Positions 25,435 to 33,239 of a stretch of 64,000 nt of DNA are shown here, one piece after another. This DNA comes from Kaiparowitsia implicata GSE-PSE-MK54-09C (GTDB taxonomy: Bacteria > Cyanobacteriota > Cyanobacteriia > Elainellales > Elainellaceae), in the NCBI GenBank assembly GCA_019359435.1, contig JAHHHI010000063.1, positions 91,490 through 155,489 on the forward strand, read 5' to 3'. The notes under the pieces are model-generated. The model searched no databases and was not told the DNA's origin. It saw only the letters and a program-made list of their open reading frames with translations. The translations under genes were made by a program, and so were the position numbers. Each line of letters starts with the position of its first letter. Within the stretch, counting starts at the first letter, position 1.

Positions 25435-26346
25435 GAGGCTGTTTTAAAAGTCAGATTTTTGGTAGGAAAGCTCACACGGGAATAGGCTGGCAGTACGAAA
25501 ACGTCAGCCCCGTATGAGCCATGAGCAAAGCCTACACCAGCAATCTCACCCGTGACCAGTTCGACCTGATTGCCCCCCTGCTGCCTGCGGCAAAACCCGG
25601 TGGCCGCCCACGCAGCGTCTGTCTGTGGGTTATCCTCAATGCCATTCTTTATGTGGTTGTCCAAGGCTGTAAATGGCGAGACCTCCCTGCAGACTTTCCC
25701 GCTTGGTCAACCGCCTACACCTACTTTCGCAACTGGCGCAAGGATGGCACTTGGCAGGTGGTTCATGACCGCATTCGGGGCTGGACAAGAGCCGATGCAG
25801 GCCGACCCGAAAGCCCCTCAGAAGCGATCATCGACAGTCAAACCGTTCCGACTTCCCCCATGACCAATCAGGCCGTAGGCTATGACGGCGCTAAGAAAAT
25901 TAAGGGCCGTAAGCGCCACACTGTAGTGGATACCTTGGGTCTGGTAATGATGGTTGTCGTGACGGCGGCCAATGTCCCCGAGCGTCAGGGTGGGCAGCAA
26001 GCCCTCAGCAAACTCAAAGGGCTCGTAGACCAAGTGAGTCGGCTCTATCTGGTGTGGGCGGATGGGGGCTATAGCGGTCAGCCCTTTATGAAATGGGTGA
26101 TGGATAGTCTGGGGTGGGTGTTGCAGGTGGTGCTACGCTCGCAGGAGCGTCAGGGATTTGTCTTGCTCAAGAAGCGCTGGGTAGTGGAACGAACGTTTGG
26201 CTGGTGGCAGTGGTATCGGCGGTTAAACGTCGATTATGAACGCTTGCCTGAGAGTGCAGAGGCGATGATTCAGATCGCGATGATTCGGCTGATGCTCAGG
26301 CGGTTGGCCTAAATTGATACTGCACCCCACCTTTTAAAACAGCCTC
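25435..26346 (+). mobile_element. IS5-family insertion sequence, complete
   Basis: The ends are perfect 16-bp inverted repeats, GAGGCTGTTTTAAAAG at 25435-25450 and its complement at 26331-26346. Outside them lies a direct repeat TTA on both sides (25432-25434 and 26347-26349), as expected for TNA target sites of the IS427/IS1031 subgroup. The element is 912 bp and carries one intact transposase gene. It landed between the hypothetical gene at 24762-25232 and the VapBC pair, and breaks no gene that I can see. Confidence 0.9.
25521..26312 (+). CDS. IS5-family DDE transposase
   Basis: The 263-residue transposase is a single continuous frame, whereas many relatives of this subgroup need a frameshift. 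An N-terminal DUF4096-like segment (DQFDLIAPLLPAAKPGGRP) contains the WRDLPADFPAWSTAYTYF signature. The DDE triad is visible as IIDSQ (D about residue 106), WADGGY (about 181) and VERTFGWW (E about 225). It catalyses movement of the surrounding 912-bp element, which appears intact and recently active. Confidence 0.93.
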   Translation: MSKAYTSNLTRDQFDLIAPLLPAAKPGGRPRSVCLWVILNAILYVVVQGCKWRDLPADFPAWSTAYTYFRNWRKDGTWQVVHDRIRGWTRADAGRPESPSEAIIDSQTVPTSPMTNQAVGYDGAKKIKGRKRHTVVDTLGLVMMVVVTAANVPERQGGQQALSKLKGLVDQVSRLYLVWADGGYSGQPFMKWVMDSLGWVLQVVLRSQERQGFVLLKKRWVVERTFGWWQWYRRLNVDYERLPESAEAMIQIAMIRLMLRRLA

Positions 26347-26558
26347 TTAGATCTTGAGCTTTTTGAAACGCCTGGATGCTTGATTTGCAAGGCTTTCAGG
26401 CCTATGGCGGCTCTAGTAGCTGTAGCTAAGTAAAGAGGGCTAGCTGCTGTGTATGTCGCGGCAGGCTGCTCCCAGCTTGTCTAAGATCACAAAAAATAGG
26501 GTCCTGGCGAATCCATAACCCTGCACATGTTTGATAATTGGGTTGAAGCTCCCATTCC

Positions 26559-26564
26559 AGGAGG
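26559..26564 (+). promoter_or_regulatory. Shine-Dalgarno AGGAGG for the antitoxin gene
   Basis: The hexamer AGGAGG ends 11 bases before ATG 26576 and decides the start of the downstream gene. An earlier in-frame TTG at 26531 would place this sequence inside the coding region. Confidence 0.7.
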
Positions 26565-26575
26565 ATTCCACAAGT

Positions 26576-26800
26576 ATGGAACAGGCCACCATAGAGCAAG
26601 CTCTCCTAGAGCAAGTTCGCGCCCTCACCCCCGCTCAACAGCAAGAAGTCCTAGACTTCGCCGCCTTCCTGCGCCAAAAACCGCCCCAACCCTCTCCCAA
26701 AGCTCGCACCCCTGGGCTTCACAAAGATGACTCATACTGGATGGCCGATGATTTTGACGATCCGCTGCCCGACGAGTTTTGGCTTGGTGAAGACGCATGA
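26576..26800 (+). CDS. DUF2281-type antitoxin of a VapBC-like pair
   Basis: The ATG at 26576 follows a strong AGGAGG. The product is 74 residues. Residues 1-33 read EQATIEQALLEQVRALTPAQQQEVLDFAAFLR, the typical DUF2281 helical pattern with PAQQQEVLDF. A Pro-rich linker and an acidic C-terminal tail (DDFDDPLPDEFWLGED) follow; the tail would wrap the toxin. The stop overlaps the toxin start by 4 bp (ATGA), as is usual for such pairs. Confidence 0.8.
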   Translation: MEQATIEQALLEQVRALTPAQQQEVLDFAAFLRQKPPQPSPKARTPGLHKDDSYWMADDFDDPLPDEFWLGEDA

Positions 26801-27189
26801 AAATTCTACTCGACACCCATGCCTTTATCTGGTGGGACAGAGATACTGCCAAACTTCCAACGGCTACACTTGACCGCCTCCAGTCCCCTGAGAACCAAGT
26901 GCTGTTGAGCCTTGTTAGCCTCTGGGAAATTCAGATCAAACTTCAGCTCGGCAAGCTAACCCTCAGAGGTGATCTAGCCGATATCGTTCGGCAACAGCAG
27001 GCTGAGGGTAATATCACCCTGCTGCCTATCGAGTTTTCGCATATTTTAGAACTTGAACAACTCCCCCAGCACCACCGAGACCCATTTGACCGCTTACTAA
27101 TTTCCCAAGGTCGAGTTGAGTTGGCTGCTATTGTTACCCGTGATGCCATCTTTGAGAGCTACGACTGCCAAGTTCTTTGGCAGTCGTAG
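26797..27189 (+). CDS. vapC: VapC-like PIN-domain toxin
   Basis: This 130-residue protein has the PIN-domain acidic residues: D6 (KILLDTHAFIWW), E43 (SLWEIQIK), D95 or D98 (HHRDPFDRLL) and D115 (VTRDAIF). The PFDRLL signature is typical of VapC of type II toxin-antitoxin pairs, which cut RNA, often tRNA. The DUF2281 antitoxin gene overlaps it upstream. All catalytic positions look intact. The pair lies between the IS element and the Argonaute fusion and may stabilise this cargo. Confidence 0.88.
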   Translation: MKILLDTHAFIWWDRDTAKLPTATLDRLQSPENQVLLSLVSLWEIQIKLQLGKLTLRGDLADIVRQQQAEGNITLLPIEFSHILELEQLPQHHRDPFDRLLISQGRVELAAIVTRDAIFESYDCQVLWQS

Positions 27190-27301
27190 CTCTAACCGAA
27201 AACCTAATCCCTATGCTCAATAGTCCAAGCTTGTTTCACTGTCTTTGCAAGTCGCTACACTAAGATTTATTTCCTTTGGCTCTAAAGCTGGATCTACGAT
27301 A

Positions 27302-30300
27302 ATGCCTGACCCTAGAGACATTTTTGAGCACCCTATTAATCACTGGAACTTTCTCACAGCATCAGAAGATACAGAGTTTGAAGGGCAATATTTTGATCGC
27401 AAAGAGGCAGGACGAGCAAAGCCAGGCAAGAACTTCAAAGATGCCGATCTGAATGGTGCGATTGATGGCATCAAGGAATGCATTTCAGCATTTGCCAACA
27501 AAAACAAGTCAGGAAGCTTATTAGTTATTGGCATTTCAAAAAAAGGTGAAGTTAAAGGACTTGGCCACCTATCTGATCCTCAAAGAAGTAGATTGACAGC
27601 TTTCAATGCTCTTTTATCCGATCAATCAGCTCAGGCAAAATTTTTCGAATGCACCAACGACTCTAAAAAGCAAGACTTTATTTGCTTGGTGTATGTGCCC
27701 TATACTTCACGGCGAATTTGCCAAACGCTAGGCAACCATCCTCGTGCATGGATAAGGCAAGGCACCCAAAATATCTGCCTTACCCAAGAACAACTAGAGC
27801 AGCTTCGAAGAGACAAAAAAGTTGTAGATTATGAGCAAGATGACTGCTGCTCCTATAATCCCAAGGATTTAGATAATGGAACTTTTCAAGAGTTCCGCAA
27901 AGCGTTTCTATCCAACTCTTCCTACGAGTACGACAACGAAGAACTTCTCTACCAAATAGGAGCCATTAATCAAGATAACAGTGGCTATATTTTTACGAAT
28001 TCAGGATATCTTTTCTTTTCTGCCAATCCACAGAGAGTATTGCCTGCATCCTATATTCGCCTGTTGAGGTTTGAGAGCAATATTGAAGATGGTGACAACA
28101 GAGGTTTGCCAACATTTGACAAAAAATTTACAGGTTCAATCACCAAACAGATTAGGGATATTAGAACTTTTTTTAGAGAATCAGGTTTCTTCAAACTTTA
28201 TCAGAGAAGAAATGCTGACGGCGGCTTTATTGAAGAGCCTGAATATCCTTTCATCGCCGTTGATGAGGCAATCGTCAATGCAGTAGCCCATCGTGAGTAT
28301 GCCATTGGACTGCCCATTGAGTGCTTCGCTTACAAAAACGCTTTTGTTGTCCAAAATTCGGGACGGCTTCAGCAAAGAGATAAAGATGTACCCGAATTTT
28401 TCTCTCTTGAAGAGACAAAGCTAAATTCCTCACCACGCAACCCAAAATTAATTGAGTGGTTAAAAATGATGCGCGATGAGCGAGGGGCCGAATTTGTGAG
28501 AGCCCTTAGCGAAGGAACAAAGCGTATGCGTGAAGAAATGAAGGCTTTGAACCTTCTAGCCCCAGAGTACAAAATAGGGGAAAGTCAGACAACGGTGATT
28601 TTGTTTAATAAAGCACAAGATCGGGAAACAGCTTTTCGCCTTAATAAGCAACAAAAAACCACTGAGTTTACTAATCTTTTCCTTCTAAACTTCATCTCTG
28701 AAGATTCGCAGACTCTTAATCTTAGACAAGTTTCGCCTCACTATAAGACAATGATGGCCAGCCTGAGAGAAGTCCTTTCAAGCGAAGGATGGTATATAGA
28801 CAGATTTAAATTTGGTAGGCTTATAGCTCACCGGCAAGGCATACACATTCCTCTAAATCCGGAGGTCAACAAATTTATCAGATTCTATCCTGCCTATATT
28901 TTTCAAGTCAGGCAGTATTTTGGAAAATATTACTTATGTATTGACTACACCTTGGAGATTAAAAATATAAAAAATCTTTTTGAGTGTCTTGTGCATTTTT
29001 CGGCGGAGGAATTAATTGATAGTTCAGCAGTTGTAAAATATGATGGATGGGAGCTAGGGAGAATCATCTCGATTGACTCTGAATGGACTGTCGTATACCT
29101 ATTTGACTTTAAGCAAGAAGTTCAGGTCGCTACTAATAAAGTCATCCCCAACCTGACAAGAGCACAAATCGATAAAGTCTTGCAGGACTCTAACATCAAG
29201 TTTGATCTACCAAGAGCTATCAAGGAACATAGCTTGGCTCTAGAGCCTAGCTCTTCAAGAACTCGCTCTGAAAAAACACAGTCAGTCGCAAAAGATCTCG
29301 CGGCTGAAGTATTTCCTTTGAAAATTAATGATTTCCTATGCTATTTGTCGCCGGAACCAGCACCTTTAAGTAGACGCCAAGCTTTTGTAGACAGCTTTCA
29401 GGTTCGCAGCATCCCAGAGCCCGATGTTGAATTCAGTCATCATCGCGAATCCAAAGATATACGAATTGGGATAACTCAATTTGGATCTTACAGTGATGAC
29501 AAAAAGACTATTGAGATTGTTCCTATTTGTGGGTCAAGTTTACAAGGAGGCATGACTACATTAATCAACAGGCTTAAAACAGGAAAATATAAGTATCGTG
29601 GATCTGAACGTACATTTAGTACCCGTCTGAATTATTCTTCAGTCATTACGCCTAGTTCGGTCAAAGATACACTCAGTGAGTGCAGTAGATTAATATCGGA
29701 GCATCCAGAGTGGCAAGGTAACGATGCACTTGATCGAATCTTTCTGATCCACATTCCTGAAAGAGGATATTCCATTGATGATGAATCTTCTCCTTATTAT
29801 ACTATCAAGAGATTTTTATTCGAGAATGGCATCCCCTGCCAAATGGTTGACACATCTACTCTTCTTAATCCGGATTGGAAAGATCTTAATTTGGCTTTAA
29901 ATTTAGTTGCAAAGTGTGGAGTTACACCGTGGGTATTGCCAGGAGCAATACCTGATGCCGACTTCTTTATTGGGCTCTCTTATACACAAAGTAGGCGAGG
30001 GGACTATGATCGACTGATGGGATACGCAAACGTATTTGATCAATATGGTAAATGGCAATTTTATTCTGGCAACACCGACGCTTTTCCCTACATTGAAAAG
30101 ACGAAATATTTTGAAGAACTGATTGAGGAAACCATTCAGAAGCTATCTTTATCTGAAACACCAAGTATTTATTTTCACTACTCTGCCAAGTTTTCTGGAG
30201 AGGACAGATCTGCCATACTAAAAGCCGCCCGGAGAGTTAAGCCACAAGGAAAATATTCGTTCATTTGGATAAACTCTCATCATAACGTGAGGCTTTATGA

Positions 30301-30670
30301 CAGCCGAGCAGAAGGAGATGGTAGCTTGAGTAGAGGAGATTACTTTATTGCATCTCCAAATCAAATTTATCTCTCAACCACAGGATTTAACCCTTACAGA
30401 AAGGCACTTGGAACTCCCCTAATGCTTGAAATAAATACGAGGGTTGAGTACCCAGAAAATACTCCGAATCCTCCTCCTGACTTAAAGGCCATTGCTGCTC
30501 AGATACTAAGTCTTACAAAACTTAATTGGGGATCTACTGATTCTCTATGTGGCGAACCTATAACAACTAAATATGCAGGTGATATTGCATATTTAACATC
30601 TGCTTTCTTGAGGCAAGGATCTTCGTTTAAGCTCCACCCTGCGTTAGAAAGAACACCATGGTTCATCTAG
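27302..30670 (+). CDS. AlbA_2-HATPase-Argonaute fusion protein
   Basis: I choose ATG 27302 (MPDPRDIFEHP) over an earlier TTG. Of 1122 residues, 20-150 form a Schlafen-like AlbA_2 domain (FEGQYFDRKEAG, GSLLVIGISKKGEVKGLG). Residues about 190-420 form an HATPase_c_4 type GHKL domain (VDEAIVNAVAHREY near 318-331, VVQNSGRL). The rest is Argonaute-like: an N/L1 part (YYLCIDYTLEIKN near 545), a MID domain with YYTIK (about 830), IPCQMV (about 846) and the LVAKCGVTPW segment (about 868-878), and a PIWI domain (about 886-1122). PIWI markers are DADFFIGLSY, IYLSTTG and LTKLNWGST...PITTKYA. The position of the first catalytic Asp reads IGLS rather than IGxD. The segment for the third (IYFHYSAKF) and the one after KYA also lack Asp, so slicing is probably lost. 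The gene is markedly AT-rich (13 of 60 G+C in 28921-28980). Confidence 0.85.
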   Translation: MPDPRDIFEHPINHWNFLTASEDTEFEGQYFDRKEAGRAKPGKNFKDADLNGAIDGIKECISAFANKNKSGSLLVIGISKKGEVKGLGHLSDPQRSRLTAFNALLSDQSAQAKFFECTNDSKKQDFICLVYVPYTSRRICQTLGNHPRAWIRQGTQNICLTQEQLEQLRRDKKVVDYEQDDCCSYNPKDLDNGTFQEFRKAFLSNSSYEYDNEELLYQIGAINQDNSGYIFTNSGYLFFSANPQRVLPASYIRLLRFESNIEDGDNRGLPTFDKKFTGSITKQIRDIRTFFRESGFFKLYQRRNADGGFIEEPEYPFIAVDEAIVNAVAHREYAIGLPIECFAYKNAFVVQNSGRLQQRDKDVPEFFSLEETKLNSSPRNPKLIEWLKMMRDERGAEFVRALSEGTKRMREEMKALNLLAPEYKIGESQTTVILFNKAQDRETAFRLNKQQKTTEFTNLFLLNFISEDSQTLNLRQVSPHYKTMMASLREVLSSEGWYIDRFKFGRLIAHRQGIHIPLNPEVNKFIRFYPAYIFQVRQYFGKYYLCIDYTLEIKNIKNLFECLVHFSAEELIDSSAVVKYDGWELGRIISIDSEWTVVYLFDFKQEVQVATNKVIPNLTRAQIDKVLQDSNIKFDLPRAIKEHSLALEPSSSRTRSEKTQSVAKDLAAEVFPLKINDFLCYLSPEPAPLSRRQAFVDSFQVRSIPEPDVEFSHHRESKDIRIGITQFGSYSDDKKTIEIVPICGSSLQGGMTTLINRLKTGKYKYRGSERTFSTRLNYSSVITPSSVKDTLSECSRLISEHPEWQGNDALDRIFLIHIPERGYSIDDESSPYYTIKRFLFENGIPCQMVDTSTLLNPDWKDLNLALNLVAKCGVTPWVLPGAIPDADFFIGLSYTQSRRGDYDRLMGYANVFDQYGKWQFYSGNTDAFPYIEKTKYFEELIEETIQKLSLSETPSIYFHYSAKFSGEDRSAILKAARRVKPQGKYSFIWINSHHNVRLYDSRAEGDGSLSRGDYFIASPNQIYLSTTGFNPYRKALGTPLMLEINTRVEYPENTPNPPPDLKAIAAQILSLTKLNWGSTDSLCGEPITTKYAGDIAYLTSAFLRQGSSFKLHPALERTPWFI

Positions 30671-30714
30671 CCATAAAGAGTTCTTGTGTGCCATTAACTT
30701 CCTCGCCATAAATT

Positions 30715-33234
30715 ATGAGTATTGCTGAATATATCCGAGACGATATCCTCAAACTTCGCCTTAAGGCAGAGTGCCTGGTCGTCTACGACCAAGACCAGCG
30801 CTATCGCGACATCTGCCTAGACCTAGCCGAAGAGCAGGTCGCCGTCATCGATACCTCAGCCAGCAGCATCGAAAGCCGCGAGCAGGCCCAAGCCGCCTTT
30901 CTCAAAGTCGCTAGCGGCAGCCTCAAAGGCATGGTTGTCTACATCCCTACCGCTGCCCCCGCCACCGATGAGCAACGGCAAAAAGACCCCTTCGCCATCT
31001 ACGTTCAATGCGGAGCCCAGTTCCCCGATAGCGACGGTGACGAATACTTCAACCTCTGCCTAAAAGCCAAGCCCGAGCACAACACCGAAATTCGCCGCAT
31101 CTTCCAAAACAACCCCAATCCCCCTTTTGCCACCGTCGATGCCGTCGGCGGTGGCATTAGCTGGCCCCAACTGCGGGCTACCCTCCAGGCCGACTCCGCC
31201 GTCGATATCCTGATCGCCTTTCTCGTACCCACGGAAGCACAGCAGCATGCACTTAAAACCGAGACCGGCTGGTTGCCAGAGGCCAAAGACTTCTTTAAAG
31301 CCACCCTTGGCCTTACCCTCAAAACCCGAGCCAAATCCTGGAGCCCCATCGCCGAAGAGCTATGGCGCTTTGTGCTGTTTAGTGAATTTGTCTTTGACCT
31401 GCCCGTACCGTTGCCAGAAGCCCTCCAGGCGGTTCCCTATGGCCCCCCTGAGGCCGAAGTGGTAGTGTGTGACCTGTGCGATCGCCTACGCAACGACCAA
31501 CGCTACCAAGAAGCCTACATAGAGCGGGCAGAAGCCATCGAAGCCGAGCTAAACTTGCCCCCTATCTGTGCTGACATTGACGATCTCGGTCAGCTCAACA
31601 CCTTTCCCTTTGAAGAGAGAACCTTTCTCCAACGAGCCGTTCAGGGCATTGTTGCCAACGACCTAGACATTACCCGCGACCTGCTGACCCGCCACAGCCA
31701 ATCGATCTGGCGCAGCAAGGGAGAAAACCAAGAGCAGTGGTCACTACTTCAAGCCGCCCTCAACCTGATCGTCATCTGCGAAGACGTTGACCGGCAGTTG
31801 CCTGAGTTTGGCCGCAGCCAGGAGAGCTTAATCAATGCCTACGTTGAGAGCCTGCGCCAGGTCGATCAGCGCCAGCGAGAGCTAGAAGAAAGCGTCGGCA
31901 ATGCGATCGCCCTCAGCGATTCCCTTGATGCTGTTTTAGACGCCGCCCGTAGCTGCTACCGGCGGCTGACCGAAAAAGTTCAGGCGCTGTTTACGCGGCA
32001 GCTCGAACCCAGCGGTTGGCCCCCAGCGGGCCGTCTAACCAACACTGAAGTCTTTAAGCGGTTTCTGGCCCCCCGACTCAGCGAGAAAGGGCAGCGCATT
32101 GCCTACCTGATGATTGACGCCCTGCGCTACGAGCTGGGTGCTGAGCTAGAAAAGCTGCTGACCGAAGTCGGCATCGTCGAAATGCATACCGCCTGTGCCC
32201 AGTTACCCACCATTACCCCGGTAGGTATGGCCAGCCTGCTGCCCGACGCCCACAACAGCCTCACCTTAGACATCGAGCAGGGCAAGCTGGTGCCCAAAAT
32301 CGGCGATACAGTCGTCAGCAATGTGACCCAGCGGATGGGGTACTTAAAAAAGCAATTTGGCGATCGCTTCACCGAGATGACCCTAAGAGATTTCATCACC
32401 AAAAAGAATCCCAGAGTTGAGCCCACCGTTGATTTGCTGGTGCTCCGCAGTACCGAGATCGATAGCCAGCTAGAGTCTAACCCCGAAGACACCCTGAGCC
32501 TGATCCCCAAAACCCTTAAGCAAATTCGTGTAGCGCTAACCAAGCTGGCCAAACTCGGCTTTCAGGAGGCCATCATCGTTAGCGATCACGGATTCTTTCT
32601 CAATGCCCAGGCCGAAGCAGGGGATGTCTGCACCAAACCCCAGGGCAACTGGCTCTACACAGCCCACGATCGCATGTTGCTGGGCAACGGTACCGCCGAC
32701 GCTCACAACCTGGTGCTGAGTGCTGATAAGCTCGGCATTCGCAGCAACGCCGCCCAGGTTGCCCTGCCAAAAACCATGGCTCCCTACCGGGCCGGGCATC
32801 TCTATTTCCACGGTGGTGCTTCTCTGGCAGAGGCGATCGTGCCCGTCTTGGTCGTGCGTTTAGACAGTGAACCCGTAGAAAAGCTGGAACAGTTCCAGGT
32901 AGAGCTGAGCTACAAGCGCGGCTCCAAACGGATTACCACTCGCCTCCCCCGCATAGAACTCTCTCTGCTGGCAGGCAATCTATTCTCCCAAGCCAGCGCC
33001 TGCGAATTGCTTCTAGAGGCCCAAGACGCCCAAGGGGAGGTAGTGGGCGAACCGCGCCCCAGTGAAGACGTCAACCCTGCCACCAGGACGATTACCCTAT
33101 TCCCTGGGGAAACCAAGCAAATCGTGCTGCGGATGGATGCCATGTTTGAGGGTAAGTTTACTGTGAAGGCTCTCGACCCGAACACCCTTAGAACTTACGC
33201 TAGCCTCAATTTAGAAACCGACTACACGGTCTAG
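30715..33234 (+). CDS. pglZ: PglZ BREX alkaline phosphatase-like protein
   Basis: This 839-residue protein has the alkaline-phosphatase superfamily core of PglZ. Metal-binding residues are visible in AYLMIDALRYE (Asp near residue 465), in LPTITPVGMASLLP (the nucleophile-like Thr/Ser region near 500) and in IIVSDHGFF (Asp-His near 622). The helical N terminus and the beta-rich C terminus (about 720-839) fit the family. PglZ is the signature protein shared by all BREX types; its substrate is not settled. It starts 44 bp after the Argonaute fusion and ends 5 bp before brxL, so it resumes the core operon after the cargo. Confidence 0.92.
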   Translation: MSIAEYIRDDILKLRLKAECLVVYDQDQRYRDICLDLAEEQVAVIDTSASSIESREQAQAAFLKVASGSLKGMVVYIPTAAPATDEQRQKDPFAIYVQCGAQFPDSDGDEYFNLCLKAKPEHNTEIRRIFQNNPNPPFATVDAVGGGISWPQLRATLQADSAVDILIAFLVPTEAQQHALKTETGWLPEAKDFFKATLGLTLKTRAKSWSPIAEELWRFVLFSEFVFDLPVPLPEALQAVPYGPPEAEVVVCDLCDRLRNDQRYQEAYIERAEAIEAELNLPPICADIDDLGQLNTFPFEERTFLQRAVQGIVANDLDITRDLLTRHSQSIWRSKGENQEQWSLLQAALNLIVICEDVDRQLPEFGRSQESLINAYVESLRQVDQRQRELEESVGNAIALSDSLDAVLDAARSCYRRLTEKVQALFTRQLEPSGWPPAGRLTNTEVFKRFLAPRLSEKGQRIAYLMIDALRYELGAELEKLLTEVGIVEMHTACAQLPTITPVGMASLLPDAHNSLTLDIEQGKLVPKIGDTVVSNVTQRMGYLKKQFGDRFTEMTLRDFITKKNPRVEPTVDLLVLRSTEIDSQLESNPEDTLSLIPKTLKQIRVALTKLAKLGFQEAIIVSDHGFFLNAQAEAGDVCTKPQGNWLYTAHDRMLLGNGTADAHNLVLSADKLGIRSNAAQVALPKTMAPYRAGHLYFHGGASLAEAIVPVLVVRLDSEPVEKLEQFQVELSYKRGSKRITTRLPRIELSLLAGNLFSQASACELLLEAQDAQGEVVGEPRPSEDVNPATRTITLFPGETKQIVLRMDAMFEGKFTVKALDPNTLRTYASLNLETDYTV

Positions 33235-33239
33235 ATCCC

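Noticed and set aside
26313..26575. Small gene between the IS element and the antitoxin
   Set aside because: No frame with a plausible start and composition was found; only the IS end and the antitoxin leader are present.
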